From Treponema ruminis (GTDB lineage: Bacteria; Spirochaetota; Spirochaetia; Treponematales; Treponemataceae), in the NCBI GenBank assembly GCA_017161305.1, contig CP031518.1, positions 2,418,001 to 2,482,000 of the forward strand: DNA of 64,000 nucleotides, read 5' to 3'. Under the pieces are notes generated by a model. That model was not told the origin of the DNA. It saw only the letters and a list, made by a program, of their open reading frames with translations, and did not search any database. Shown piece by piece: positions 23,639 through 33,272 of this stretch (within the stretch, counting starts at the first letter, position 1; every line of letters starts with the position of its first letter). The translations under genes and the position numbers were made by a program.

Positions 23639-25609
23639 ATGGCATTTGTAAAAAATTTATTCGACAAGAACTTTATTGAATACGCTTCGTATGTTATCCG
23701 CGACAGGGCTATTCCTGACCTTGAGGACGGACTTAAGCCTGTTCAGCGGCGAATCATTCACACGCTTTTTGAGATGGACGACGGACGCTTCCAGAAGGTT
23801 GCAAATGTCGTCGGTCAGACCATGCGCTATCATCCGCACGGTGATGCTTCAATTTACGGTGCTGTCGTCACGATGGCGAACAAGGGCCTTTTCGCGCAGA
23901 AAGAACCTAAATTCAAGTGGATAAGCATCTTCCTTGAAAAGCAGGGAAACTTCGGAAACCTGATTACTGGTGCTACGGCGGCTGCAGGGCGATACATTGA
24001 GTGTCGCATCAATCCGCTTGCAAAGGAATTTTTCGTCACAAATCCTGCAATCACTCACTATATTCCAAACTACGACGGCCGAAGCACAGAGCCGGAAGTT
24101 TACCGCACAAAGATTCCTGTAGCCCTCATCATGGGTGCAGAGGGAATTGCGGTCGGCATGAGCACTAAGATTCTTCCATATAATATCAAAGAAGTTCTGG
24201 ATGCTGAAATCAAGTGCCTCAAGGGCGAAAAGTTTCAGATTTATCCTGACGCACCAACCGGCGGCTTAATCGACGTTTCAAACTACAATGACGGAAACGG
24301 CAAAATCATTTCGCGCGCAAAGTTCGACACTTCCGACGAAAAGAGGATCATCATCACCGAACTTCCGCTTGATACTGACTCAAAATCGCTTCTGGAATCA
24401 ATCGACGCAGCCTACAAGGCGGGCAAAATCAAAATCAGTTCGGTCGAGGACTATTCTACCGACTACTGCGAAATCGAAATCAAGCTTCCGCGCGGAGTTT
24501 ATTCAAAAGACGTAATCGATTCCCTTTACGCCTACACTGACTGTGAAAAATCAATTTCCTGCCAGATGCTCGTAATCAAGGACAACATGCCTGTCGCAAT
24601 GACGGCAACCGAAATCATCAAGTATTACGCGGGAAAACTCACCGGAATCATAAAAGACGAGCTTGAATTTGAAAAAGGTCAGCTCACAGACAAGCTCCAC
24701 CTGCGCACCCTCGAGCGAATCTTCATCGAAGAGCGCATTTACAAGAAAATCGAGGAAATGAAGACTCAGGAAGCAGTTGTCAAGGCTGTTGTGGACGGCT
24801 TCGTTCCGTTCAAGGACGAGCTTATCCGTCCGATTACAAAAGAAGACGTTGACCACCTGCTCACGATTCCAATCCGAAGAATCTCACTTTACGACATCAA
24901 CAAAAACCGTGCCGAAGTAAAGGAAATCAACGCGAAGTTAAAGGAAATCGCAAAGAAACTCAAGAACCTTACCGGCTGCGCAATCGACTATCTTGAGGGA
25001 ATGATTGCAAAATTCCCGGCAAAGGAACTTGAGCGCCACACTCAAATCAAGAAATTCAACGCAACGGACGTTCGTGAAGTCGCAAAAGCCGACCAGAGCC
25101 TTCGCTACGACGAAAAGGGCTACCTCGGAATCAATGTCTCTGGCGGAACTGAAATCAAGAAAGTCTCTCCGTACGACCGAATCATCTGCGTGCGCAAAAA
25201 CGGAATGTACGCAATCACCGATGTCCCGGACAAACTCTTCATCGACAAGGGAATGTGGTTCTGCGACATTGCAGACAAGGAAAAACTCCCGAAAGTGCTT
25301 TTCACGGTCATTTTCCGCGACCCGGCCACAGGTTTTGCTTCAATCAAACGCTGCCGAATCCTGAGCTGGATTATGAACCGCGATTACTTCCTTGCCCCGG
25401 ACGGAATGGAAATTCTTCACATCGACACTCGCGAAAAGTTCACATTCACGCTGAACTATGTAAAAAAGCCGCGGGTCAAAATCACTGAGGAAAAATTCAA
25501 GGCTCAGGACTTTGAAGAAAAAGGCCTCAAGACCCTGGGTGTGCGTCTTTCGGCGCATGAGGTTGAAAGCATCAAAGTTGACGGAGTTCAGCTGGAACTA
25601 GGATTGTAA
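23639..25609 (+). CDS. parC: DNA topoisomerase IV subunit A
   Basis: ParC carries the DNA breakage-reunion activity. The 656-residue protein shows RAIPDLEDGLKPVQRRI near residue 21 and the catalytic Tyr in AAAGRYIECR near residue 119. The winged-helix and tower regions follow, then a long coiled coil (about 340-450, with KEINAKLKEIAKKLKNL). The C-terminal domain is much shorter than in gyrase A and lacks a GyrA box, which supports ParC over GyrA. It forms an operon with parE. Confidence 0.92.
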   Translation: MAFVKNLFDKNFIEYASYVIRDRAIPDLEDGLKPVQRRIIHTLFEMDDGRFQKVANVVGQTMRYHPHGDASIYGAVVTMANKGLFAQKEPKFKWISIFLEKQGNFGNLITGATAAAGRYIECRINPLAKEFFVTNPAITHYIPNYDGRSTEPEVYRTKIPVALIMGAEGIAVGMSTKILPYNIKEVLDAEIKCLKGEKFQIYPDAPTGGLIDVSNYNDGNGKIISRAKFDTSDEKRIIITELPLDTDSKSLLESIDAAYKAGKIKISSVEDYSTDYCEIEIKLPRGVYSKDVIDSLYAYTDCEKSISCQMLVIKDNMPVAMTATEIIKYYAGKLTGIIKDELEFEKGQLTDKLHLRTLERIFIEERIYKKIEEMKTQEAVVKAVVDGFVPFKDELIRPITKEDVDHLLTIPIRRISLYDINKNRAEVKEINAKLKEIAKKLKNLTGCAIDYLEGMIAKFPAKELERHTQIKKFNATDVREVAKADQSLRYDEKGYLGINVSGGTEIKKVSPYDRIICVRKNGMYAITDVPDKLFIDKGMWFCDIADKEKLPKVLFTVIFRDPATGFASIKRCRILSWIMNRDYFLAPDGMEILHIDTREKFTFTLNYVKKPRVKITEEKFKAQDFEEKGLKTLGVRLSAHEVESIKVDGVQLELGL

Positions 25610-25686
25610 AAAGCGCAAAAAAATACGTTCAGCCCTTCCTAATTCAGTTTTTGTAATTTATAATGGAGAAATAGGAGTGTGTCTTT

Positions 25687-27236
25687 ATGGTAAAGAGGAC
25701 TAAAAGCCTTATTTTTAAATTTGCTCTTATTTTTCTGCTTTTTATTATCGGAACGCTGGCACTTACGGGAGTTGCGACCTACAAAAATCAGATGAGTGTT
25801 TACCGTACTCAAAAACTTGAAAACCTTCAGCTTGTTGCTGAACACCTTGCTGATATTATGACGACGGGGAATATGGAGTTTTCTTTTCTTCAGGAATTCT
25901 ACATCAAAAACAAAGATAAATTTCTGGTTCCCTATCATTTTTCATCTCTGAAAGAAACACTGGACACCTACAACAGACTTTTTGCAGAAAAGTATCCTGG
26001 TAAGATTCTTGGAACGACAATAGATTTTTCAGAACTTGATGAAGATGTTCAGCTTGCCTATGCCCTCTACAACTACGAATTCTTTCTGCTTGCCTTTGAA
26101 AACACCTGCCACACTTTTAACCTTGCCTACACATATTACCTTATTCCAGATGAAGAACCGGAGCATATTTTCTATATGTTTGACGGAATCCGAAAAAAGG
26201 AAACAAAAAACGGAAGGGACTACATTCTTTTGGGACGGAAGGCCGAGGTAAAACGCAGCGAGCATCCTGTTCTCTGGAAAGCATGGGACACAGGCAAACG
26301 CCCCGATGATTTTGGAGTCTGGGATAATGATTACGGACATGACTATTCGTGCTATTATCCTTTTTCAGTGAACGGAAAGCAGCTTGGAATTATCGGAGCA
26401 GAGGTTGAAGTCGCCGATGCAAACAGGGAAATATTCAGAAATTCCCTCAGACAGATGGGAATCATGGCAATCATTCTGTTTCTGAGCATGATTCTTCTTC
26501 TTTTCTGCATAAATAAATTCTATATTTTGAGGATTTCGACGCTGCAGAATGGTGTCAAATCTTATGCTGAAAATAAAGACCCGGAAATAGCAGAAAACAT
26601 CAAGAAAGGTGTCTGGGGCGAAGATGAAATTGCCTCACTTGGAGAACAGGTTTCATCAATGATTCACGACCTTGACGTTTACATGCACAATCTCCTTAAA
26701 ACGACAAGGGAACTTTATGATGCGAAGAAAAATGCTGAGGCCATGAATATTCTAGCGAACAGGGATGCACTTACTGGAATCAGAAACAAAACGGCCTATG
26801 ATAATGAAGTAAAGCGACTGGAAAAAAACATTGCAAATGGCAACGCAAGATTCGGTATTTGCATGATAGACTTGAACTTTCTCAAGCATATCAACGATAC
26901 CTATGGGCACGAGCAGGGAAACACCGCTATAAAAAACTCTGCAGGATAGTCTGCCTGATTTTTGCCCACTCGCCGGTTTTCCGAATCGGCGGAGATGAAT
27001 TTGTCGTAATTCTGGAAAATTCTGATTTCGATAACGCTGATTCACTTTTAACCTCTTTCAAATCAGCACTTTATGAAAGCCAGAAGGCAGAAAATGAATG
27101 GGAAAGGGTTTCAGCAGCGGCAGGAATCGCAACTTACGACCCGGCAATTGATACAGGAGTTGAAAGTGTCTTCAAGCGAGCCGACATGACTATGTACGAA
27201 AATAAAAAACACATGAAAGCTGTTAGGACGGATTAA
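25687..27236 (+). pseudogene. Membrane GGDEF protein with a -1 frameshift (broken or recoded)
   Basis: Frame 1 (25687-26949) encodes a membrane helix (about 10-30), an extracytoplasmic sensor region of about 220 residues, a second helix (about 258-280), and a GGDEF domain that begins normally (NRDALTGIRNKTAYD, IDLNFLKHINDTYGHEQGN) and stops at TAG 26947. The -1 frame resumes the same domain at 26937 with LCRIVCLIF and carries the active-site motif RIGGDEFVVIL, ending at 27236. The join lies at AAAAAAC (26931-26937), read as A AAA AAC in frame 1. So one base is missing or ribosomes slip. If restored, it would make cyclic di-GMP. AGGAG precedes the ATG. Confidence 0.85.
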
Positions 27237-27239
27237 TAA

Positions 27240-28145
27240 ATGACAGACATAAAACATCTTATGCTCAAACTGAACCAGATTTCTTCCCAGTATTTGGGTA
27301 AAATCATGTATGCCCTTTTTCTAATATCAATTCTTGAAACGATTACCTCCTTTGCAATTCTGTCTCCGGTAATGCGTCTTGCGGCTAATGGAGCAAGTCC
27401 TGCCGTTGTAAAAATACAAACACTACTGTTCGCTTTTCTTGCAATCAGCGTCTGGCTCACTTTTCAGTTCGGTTTCGCCGTAATGCTTTTAAAAATGACC
27501 CGCCGTGAATACACAAACCTGGGCTTTATTTTTATCGGATTCCGCAGGCTCAATCCTGCGGGCAAAATTATCGGTGCTTTTGGTGGTTTAATTGCCATTC
27601 TTGCGCTGATTTCCAGATTCGCCACAAAATTTATTTTCCAAAAAATTAATCCGGATTTTGTCTTTTCGATGCCCGATATTTCTTCGCTTCAAGATGCAGG
27701 TCAAATTGCTGACCAGCCGGAAGTCATATCGACAATGGCAATAGACATGCTTCTTTTTGTCGCAATTTTCCTTGCCGTGCTTTTTATTCTTGGACTTTTC
27801 GTTCTGATTCGCTTTGTTTTCGTGTTCCAGCTTCATTTTGACAATCCGTCGATGAGTATTCCAAAACTTTTCAAAAAAAGCTGGCAAATGATGCACAAAA
27901 ATGTGTTCAAGCTTATTCTTTTTGCGCTCCGGGCAGGCGGAAAGCAGCTTTTCATCGCGATTTTTCTGGCAATTCTAGTTAATTTTATCCCGGAAAGCAA
28001 AAATTCCGGGCTTTCGATTCTCACTTTCATCATCGATATGATTTATTTCATCAATATGTACACCGCGATGATTCGGATTTACCTGACAGTTCCTGTGATG
28101 TACGAAGAAATCAGGAATGAGAAATTAGCAATTAGCAGTGAGTGA
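27240..28145 (+). CDS. Multi-pass membrane protein of unknown function
   Basis: The 301-residue product has about six hydrophobic segments: near 20-45, 62-85, 108-130, 165-195, 228-250 and 262-280. The segment FDNPSMSIPKLFKKSWQMMHKNVFKL is a cytoplasmic amphipathic stretch seen in several families of unknown membrane proteins with repeated halves. It begins 4 bases after the GGDEF gene and is probably co-transcribed with it. I do not recognise a specific function. Confidence 0.8.
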   Translation: MTDIKHLMLKLNQISSQYLGKIMYALFLISILETITSFAILSPVMRLAANGASPAVVKIQTLLFAFLAISVWLTFQFGFAVMLLKMTRREYTNLGFIFIGFRRLNPAGKIIGAFGGLIAILALISRFATKFIFQKINPDFVFSMPDISSLQDAGQIADQPEVISTMAIDMLLFVAIFLAVLFILGLFVLIRFVFVFQLHFDNPSMSIPKLFKKSWQMMHKNVFKLILFALRAGGKQLFIAIFLAILVNFIPESKNSGLSILTFIIDMIYFINMYTAMIRIYLTVPVMYEEIRNEKLAISSE

Positions 28146-28156
28146 TTAGCAATTAT

Positions 28157-28232
28157 AGGGGGAAAGCCTTCCCCTACGCGCCCACTTCGTTGGTCGCTAC
28201 CCCTTCTGCGGGGACACCCCGCAACGCCCCTT
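28157..28232 (+). repeat. Hairpin repeat R4 (G/C-rich three-hairpin family)
   Basis: The order of hairpins is that of R2: an A-GGGG stem with TCCCC, a middle hairpin CCACTTCGTTGG, linker TCGCTACCCC, and TGCGGGG with CCCCGCA around ACA. Compared with R2 the last stem changes A to G on one arm and T to C on the other. It fills the 85-base junction of two convergent genes, and its edge overlaps the stop codon of the gene on the right. Confidence 0.85.
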
Positions 28233-28596
28233 AAGAATCCTCGTCCTCTTCCTCTTCATCAGAATCGTACAATTCAAACATCATATCGCTGAGAAGGGAA
28301 TATTTTTCTTCATCCTCTTTTAGTTTTTGGGGATTAGTTCCGTCAATTATAAAATTGTCCTGATAGTTTTCGAGACATTCCATTATGAATGCAAATTCAT
28401 CTTCTTCGAGTTCCTGATAAAGCGATTCAATTCCCTTGATTTTGGGAACAAGATATCCCAAAAGTTCCAGCACATCCTCATATTCTTCACGAATTTCCTT
28501 GCTGATTTCATCATCGCCAGTTTCGGCTGACAATTCTTCTTTTACTTGTTTTTGGATTATCACCAAAGATTCTATTAAAAGCTCGTCTTTTGTCAT
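28231..28596 (-). CDS. Small acidic protein of unknown function
   Basis: The 121-residue protein is very acidic, with no signal or membrane segment. It is predicted to be mostly helical (for example YEDVLELLGYLVPKIKG and YQELEEDEFAFIMECLENY) and ends in a run of Glu and Asp. AAGG precedes the ATG. The stop codon TAA sits at the boundary of repeat R4. It is not a member of any family I recognise; a cytoplasmic adaptor or inhibitor is possible but unproven. Confidence 0.75.
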   Translation of the reverse strand: MTKDELLIESLVIIQKQVKEELSAETGDDEISKEIREEYEDVLELLGYLVPKIKGIESLYQELEEDEFAFIMECLENYQDNFIIDGTNPQKLKEDEEKYSLLSDMMFELYDSDEEEEDEDS

Positions 28597-28722
28597 ATTT
28601 TACCTTGTTCACTTCTATTTTACAGTTTACATTTTATAAAATCTATAGAGTTTTCAAATCTTGTAATTCTTCGCTTTTATTTTGCCCCATAATTTTGTAT
28701 AATTTTCCCGAAAAGCAAACTT

Positions 28723-29313
28723 ATGAAAATACCAAAAGACTATTTTTCCACAGAAGAAACAATTAAGGGCTCTCGTTTTCTTTCAGAACTTTTTCCAATT
28801 TCGTCTCAGGCTGAGGTACGCGAAAAGATTAAGGCTCAAAAACAGAAATATGCCGATGCCACGCATGTCTGCCACGCTTTTATCTGCGGAAAGAATGCTG
28901 AAATTATGGGAATGAGCGATGATGGGGAGCCGGGCGGAACAGCAGGCAGGCCAATGCTGGACGTGCTCAAGGGAAGCGGTGCCACAAACCTTCTGGTGAC
29001 GATTACACGCTGGTTTGGCGGAACCCTTTTGGGAACAGGCGGACTCGTACACGCTTACGGAGACGGAGTAAAAAACGTCCTTGCGACCGCAGAATTTGAG
29101 GAACTGATAGAAAAATCAACTTTTTCACTTTCCTGTGATTATCAGCAGTATCAGGTCGTAAAAAAGATTTTTGAAGGCTTTACCCTCTACAAGACTGCGG
29201 AAGATTTTGGAGAAGTCATATCGATTAAGGGCGAGATTGCCGCCACAGACTTTGAAGGATTTAAGCAGAGGATTTTTGACTCAAGTAACGGAAAGGTAAA
29301 TGTTACAGGCTAG
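28723..29313 (+). CDS. YigZ/IMPACT-family protein
   Basis: The 196-residue protein has the IMPACT N-terminal domain with KGSRFLSELFPI, HVCHAFICG, MSDDGEPGGTAGRPML and VTRWFGGTLLGTGGL, then a C-terminal DUF1949-type domain. Bacterial YigZ proteins may act on translation or proline peptides; the role is not settled. A TATAAT (28698-28703) lies 19 bases before the ATG, and no ribosome-binding site is evident in the short leader. Confidence 0.9.
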   Translation: MKIPKDYFSTEETIKGSRFLSELFPISSQAEVREKIKAQKQKYADATHVCHAFICGKNAEIMGMSDDGEPGGTAGRPMLDVLKGSGATNLLVTITRWFGGTLLGTGGLVHAYGDGVKNVLATAEFEELIEKSTFSLSCDYQQYQVVKKIFEGFTLYKTAEDFGEVISIKGEIAATDFEGFKQRIFDSSNGKVNVTG

Positions 29314-29370
29314 ATGGAAGATTCCATCCAATTCCTAAATCCAGACTGATTTTACGCCGATAATTAACTC

Positions 29371-29934
29371 ATGAAAAAATTTTTGATTTTGCCGCTGATT
29401 CTTGCATTTTTCACTCTCCCCACCTTTGCAAACCCTGGTTTTGAGTTTGGCATCGGCACAGGCTATGTTTTTTACGGAGACTCAAGCACAAAAGAAAGGA
29501 ACAGGATTCTTGGCGATACCAACCAGTCAATTCTCTGTCTGGACGCGGCTATTCTTTTTCCCATGAACGATTTTCTTATTTTCTCCCTCGGTAATGACGC
29601 GGTTTTTGACTTCAGATGGAAGGGCTCAAACCACATTTATCTGGCAGACTATTCTTTTCTCGCAGGATTCAGGGCATACCCAAATCTCGGAGGGCTGTTC
29701 TTTTCTATCGATTACGCTCTCGGACGCAGGACTGACTTTATCGAACTTGATGACTACGACGAAAAGCTCAGCACAAAATGGGGAAACGGCTTCAAATTTG
29801 TCTTCGGCTATGACTTTTCATACCACTTGAATTCTTACGGTCCCCTTCTTGCAGCCAGCCTCAAAAGCATGCCGAGGGGCGGTTCGCGTGACAACATCAT
29901 CTGCGTTTCACTTAAGTTGACACGCCACAAGTAA
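29371..29934 (+). CDS. Exported protein, probable outer-membrane beta-barrel
   Basis: The 187-residue product has a signal peptide with cleavage near FANPGFE (residue 21). The mature part alternates polar and aromatic residues in strands (FEFGIGTGYVFYGDS, FRAYPNLGGLFFSIDYALG, FKFVFGYDFSYHL) as in small porin-like barrels, and it ends in a strand (CVSLKLTRHK). A GATAAT ends 6 bases before the ATG. No family is recognised. Confidence 0.72.
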   Translation: MKKFLILPLILAFFTLPTFANPGFEFGIGTGYVFYGDSSTKERNRILGDTNQSILCLDAAILFPMNDFLIFSLGNDAVFDFRWKGSNHIYLADYSFLAGFRAYPNLGGLFFSIDYALGRRTDFIELDDYDEKLSTKWGNGFKFVFGYDFSYHLNSYGPLLAASLKSMPRGGSRDNIICVSLKLTRHK

Positions 29935-29960
29935 ATTTTTCCATTCAGTATAATTTTTTA

Positions 29961-29989
29961 TTGAATATTCATAAATTTAGGTGTATTCT
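29961..29989 (+). promoter_or_regulatory. Promoter of the ASKHA gene
   Basis: TTGAAT (29961-29966) and TATTCT (29984-29989) have a 17-base spacer. It lies in the 89-base gap before the gene at 30024, leaving a leader of about 30 bases with CCAGGATTG before the ATG. Confidence 0.5.
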
Positions 29990-30023
29990 AATATCAGGTA
30001 AAAATATTTTCCAGGATTGATAT

Positions 30024-31463
30024 ATGCAGATTGTTACAGAAGGTCGAATGCCAGAAATTCCAGAAGAACTTGAGCCAAAAACCTCACCAGCAGAAATTGG
30101 AATCGCAGTAGACATTGGAACTACAACCATTGCCGTCAGCGTCTGGTCTCTTTTACACCGCAAGCACCTCGTAACAGTTGCAGAAAAAAACAATCAGGTT
30201 CGCTACGGCTACGACATTATCCGCCGCATCGCATTTGCAATCCGTCCGCCACTGACAGGCTCTTCAGCTGTTGTCGAAAGCGGTCCTTCAGCCCTTCACT
30301 ATTGCATCATCAGCCAGCTCGAAAAAATGTTCACTCAGGCTGTAATGGAAGCGGCTGCAAAACTTCCGCGAGGTTTCCAGCCAAAAGTCACTTCAATCGT
30401 AATCACAGGAAACACGACCATGCTCTCCTTCCTGTGCAATACTTCTGTCAGCAATATGGCTGCAGCTCCTTTTACTCCTGCAAGCCTTTTTGACGTCAAC
30501 ACCACCTGGGAAAAGTTACGAAATGGCACAACCTATTCTCATTGCGTGAGCCTGGACAATCCCACACCGGAATTAATCAAAATATTTGAATCAAGCATAA
30601 TTCCTCCTCAGACAGAAGTTTATATTCCGCCTTGTATCGGAGCCTTTATCGGTGCCGACGCCGTATGTTCCATGATTGCAGCCGGCTTCCCGATTCCGGG
30701 CACCAAGAACGATCCTTCTACGCTGAGGCCCTGGGAATCAAAAGTCAAGGCGCCTCTCCTTCTGGCCGATATCGGAACAAACAGCGAGCTCTGCCTTTAC
30801 GTCCCTGATTCACCGGAAAAGGCCGGCAGAATTCTCTGTACATCCGCTGCCTCTGGTCCTGCCTTTGAGGGCGCAAACATCAGCTGCGGTATGCCATCAA
30901 TCGAAGGTGCAATCGACAAAATCATTTACATCCACGATCAGCTGGAATGTCACACAATCGGAGATAAAAATGCGCGCGGCTTGTGCGGCTCGGGTTTAAT
31001 CAGTGCGGCAGCCGTCATGCTCAAAAATAAATACATCGATAAAAACGGAATTATTCTTCGCGAAAAGTCAAAGCTGGGTGACGGAACTTACTGCATCGAG
31101 CTTACGCCAGCCGTCTATCTTTCCCAGCAGGACATCCGCAATCTGCAGCTGGCAAAATCTGCTGTCAAAACAGGCCTGGAATTTCTGCTTGAGCATACAA
31201 GCGAAACACCTGTATTCTGCATTGCGGGTGGATTTGGTTCAAAAATCAATCTTGATGAAGCAACTACAATCGGCCTTTTGCCGCCACAGCTTGAAAAACG
31301 CACGATTCATCTGGGGAACGCCGCCCTCTCAGGAGCAAGCGCCCTCCTCTTCTCAAACGTTCTGCGCGACAAGGCTCGTTCTCTTGCCAAAAAAGCAATC
31401 CAGATTAACCTGGCCGGAATCCCGGAATTCCAGGAACGCTTCTTAAAAGGAATAGACTTTTAA
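30024..31463 (+). CDS. ASKHA-domain protein related to corrinoid-protein reductive activators, without ferredoxin domain
   Basis: The 479-residue protein has an actin/hexokinase-type ATPase fold: GIAVDIGTTTIAVSV near residue 34, the mid-protein ADIGTNSELCLY near 254, and GGFGSKINLDEA near 400. The YGYDIIRRIAFA segment after the first motif and the overall order match the DUF4445/RACo family, which uses ATP to reduce corrinoid enzymes. Those proteins usually begin with a 2Fe-2S domain; here only about 30 residues precede the ATPase. No corrinoid enzyme is nearby. It converges on the acyl-CoA synthetase gene with a 4-base overlap. Confidence 0.8.
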   Translation: MQIVTEGRMPEIPEELEPKTSPAEIGIAVDIGTTTIAVSVWSLLHRKHLVTVAEKNNQVRYGYDIIRRIAFAIRPPLTGSSAVVESGPSALHYCIISQLEKMFTQAVMEAAAKLPRGFQPKVTSIVITGNTTMLSFLCNTSVSNMAAAPFTPASLFDVNTTWEKLRNGTTYSHCVSLDNPTPELIKIFESSIIPPQTEVYIPPCIGAFIGADAVCSMIAAGFPIPGTKNDPSTLRPWESKVKAPLLLADIGTNSELCLYVPDSPEKAGRILCTSAASGPAFEGANISCGMPSIEGAIDKIIYIHDQLECHTIGDKNARGLCGSGLISAAAVMLKNKYIDKNGIILREKSKLGDGTYCIELTPAVYLSQQDIRNLQLAKSAVKTGLEFLLEHTSETPVFCIAGGFGSKINLDEATTIGLLPPQLEKRTIHLGNAALSGASALLFSNVLRDKARSLAKKAIQINLAGIPEFQERFLKGIDF

Positions 31464-33127
31464 TCCTTTTTTTGGTCGTTTTCCCTGATTTCTACTCTTC
31501 GGATTTTGCCGGAGATTGTCTTCGGCAGGGCGCTTACGAACTCGATGATGCGAGGATGCTTGTAGCTTGCGGTTTTTTCCTTCATCCAGTCGAGGATTGA
31601 AATGCGGAGCTGCTCGCTTGCCTCGTAGAGTTTTGTGAGTACGATTGTGGCTTTGATTGCCTGGCCTCGTCTTGGGTCTGGAACGCCTGTTACGGCACAT
31701 TCAAGGACAGCCGGGTGCTGCTGCAAGATGCTTTCGATTTCAAATGGAGAAACACGGTAGCCTGAACTTTTGATTACGTCGTCGTTGCGGCCGATAAACC
31801 AGATATAGCCGTCTTCGTCGTAATATGCGGTGTCGCCTGTCAGGTATTTATTGTTCTCAAAGACTGACTTTGTTTTTTCTTCGTCGTGATAGTAGCCTGT
31901 GAAAAGACCAAAAGGACGGCCGTTTTCAAGATTTACGACGATTACGCCAGGTTCTTTTGGATCACATTTTGTTCCGTCAGGACGAACGATTGTAATGTCG
32001 TAGCCTGGAGCCGGTTTTCCCATTGAGCCCGGTTTTGGCTCCATGCCAGGGAAGTTGCCTGCCATAACGGTTGCCTCAGTCTGACCGTAAGCCTCGAACA
32101 TTTTAAGGCCTGTAGCGTCGTAGACTTTTTTGTAAACCTCAGGATTGAGGGCTTCACCTGCCGTAACAAGATATTTGAGTGATGAAAGATCGTATTTGTT
32201 GATGTCAGCGCGGACAAGATAATTGTAGACAGTTGGCGGCGCACAGAAAGTCGTGACCTTGTACTGCTCGATTTTTTTGAGCATGACGCCCGGCTTGAAT
32301 TGAATCATGTCGTAGGCAAAGACTGCCGAACCGCAAATCCACTGACCGTAAAGCTTGCCCCAGACTGATTTTGCCCAGCCTGTCTCAGCAACAGTAAGGT
32401 GGAGCCCGTCATCGATTACATTCTGCCAGTATTTTGCCGTAACGATGTGGCCAAGAGGATATGCAAAGTTGTGCTGAACCATCTTCGGATAGCCGGAAGT
32501 GCCCGAAGTAAAGTAAAGAAGCATTATGTCATCGTTGTGGGTGGCAAGTTCTCCCTGCGGGCGAGGAAAATCCGTGCCGAAAGAAGAAATTTCCTTTGAG
32601 TATGAAATCCAGCCTTCGCGGTCGCTCTGAACCGTTACCAGAGATTTTACGCTTGGAGAAGCCGGCATAGCCTTTTCGATTTCGTCCTGAATCGTGTCAT
32701 CGTAAGAGACAATCATTTTGATCTGGGCTGCATTTGTGCGGTACTCCAAATCTTTCTGCAAGAGCTGGTTTGTTGCAGGAACGGCAACAGCTCCGATTCG
32801 GTGCAGGGCCGTAATAAAGAACCAGAATTCGTAGCGGCGGCGCAAAATAAGAAGGACTGCATCGCCTTTTTTGATTCCCTTTGAAACAAGATAGTTTGCC
32901 GTTCTGCGTGATTCGCGGGCAATGTCAGCAAAAGTGAAAACCTTTTCAGCGCCAGTATCATCACACCATACCAGAGCACGCTTGTTTGGCTCCAGTTCCT
33001 CGTATCGGTCAATAATGTCATAAGAAAAATTGAAATTCTCAGGAACTTTGATTTTAAAATTCTTTTTTAAGTCCTCGTAATTTGTGTAAACTTTACCGCC
33101 TTCGACATAGTCTGCATAAAAATTCAT
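31460..33127 (-). CDS. AMP-forming acyl-CoA synthetase
   Basis: The 555-residue enzyme activates a carboxylic acid with ATP and joins it to coenzyme A. The AMP-binding motif YFTSGTSGYPKM is near residue 210, EAYGQTE near 346, and TGDTAYYDEDGYIWFIGRNDD near 427-447. The catalytic Lys is in the C-terminal KTISGKIRR. The size and the pattern resemble medium-chain acyl-CoA synthetases (ACSM/AMP-binding) more than acetyl-CoA synthetase, but the acid is not predictable. GAGG precedes the ATG. Confidence 0.9.
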   Translation of the reverse strand: MNFYADYVEGGKVYTNYEDLKKNFKIKVPENFNFSYDIIDRYEELEPNKRALVWCDDTGAEKVFTFADIARESRRTANYLVSKGIKKGDAVLLILRRRYEFWFFITALHRIGAVAVPATNQLLQKDLEYRTNAAQIKMIVSYDDTIQDEIEKAMPASPSVKSLVTVQSDREGWISYSKEISSFGTDFPRPQGELATHNDDIMLLYFTSGTSGYPKMVQHNFAYPLGHIVTAKYWQNVIDDGLHLTVAETGWAKSVWGKLYGQWICGSAVFAYDMIQFKPGVMLKKIEQYKVTTFCAPPTVYNYLVRADINKYDLSSLKYLVTAGEALNPEVYKKVYDATGLKMFEAYGQTEATVMAGNFPGMEPKPGSMGKPAPGYDITIVRPDGTKCDPKEPGVIVVNLENGRPFGLFTGYYHDEEKTKSVFENNKYLTGDTAYYDEDGYIWFIGRNDDVIKSSGYRVSPFEIESILQQHPAVLECAVTGVPDPRRGQAIKATIVLTKLYEASEQLRISILDWMKEKTASYKHPRIIEFVSALPKTISGKIRRVEIRENDQKKD

Positions 33128-33234
33128 TTTTCAAAAACCTCATAAATAGCCCTGGCTGGGCATTAGCTTCATTTAATTTGACACGTTTTATTGAAGAAAG
33201 TTGCATCAATTTTATCATAATAAGTCAAAATATG

Positions 33235-33262
33235 CAAAAAAAAAACGCCCGCACAAGCAGGC
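33235..33262 (-). terminator. Terminator of the ornithine-type decarboxylase gene
   Basis: On the reverse strand GCCTGC pairs with GCGGGC (33247-33262, loop TTGT, one G-T pair), followed by a run of about ten T. Confidence 0.75.
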
Positions 33263-33272
33263 AGTTTAGATT

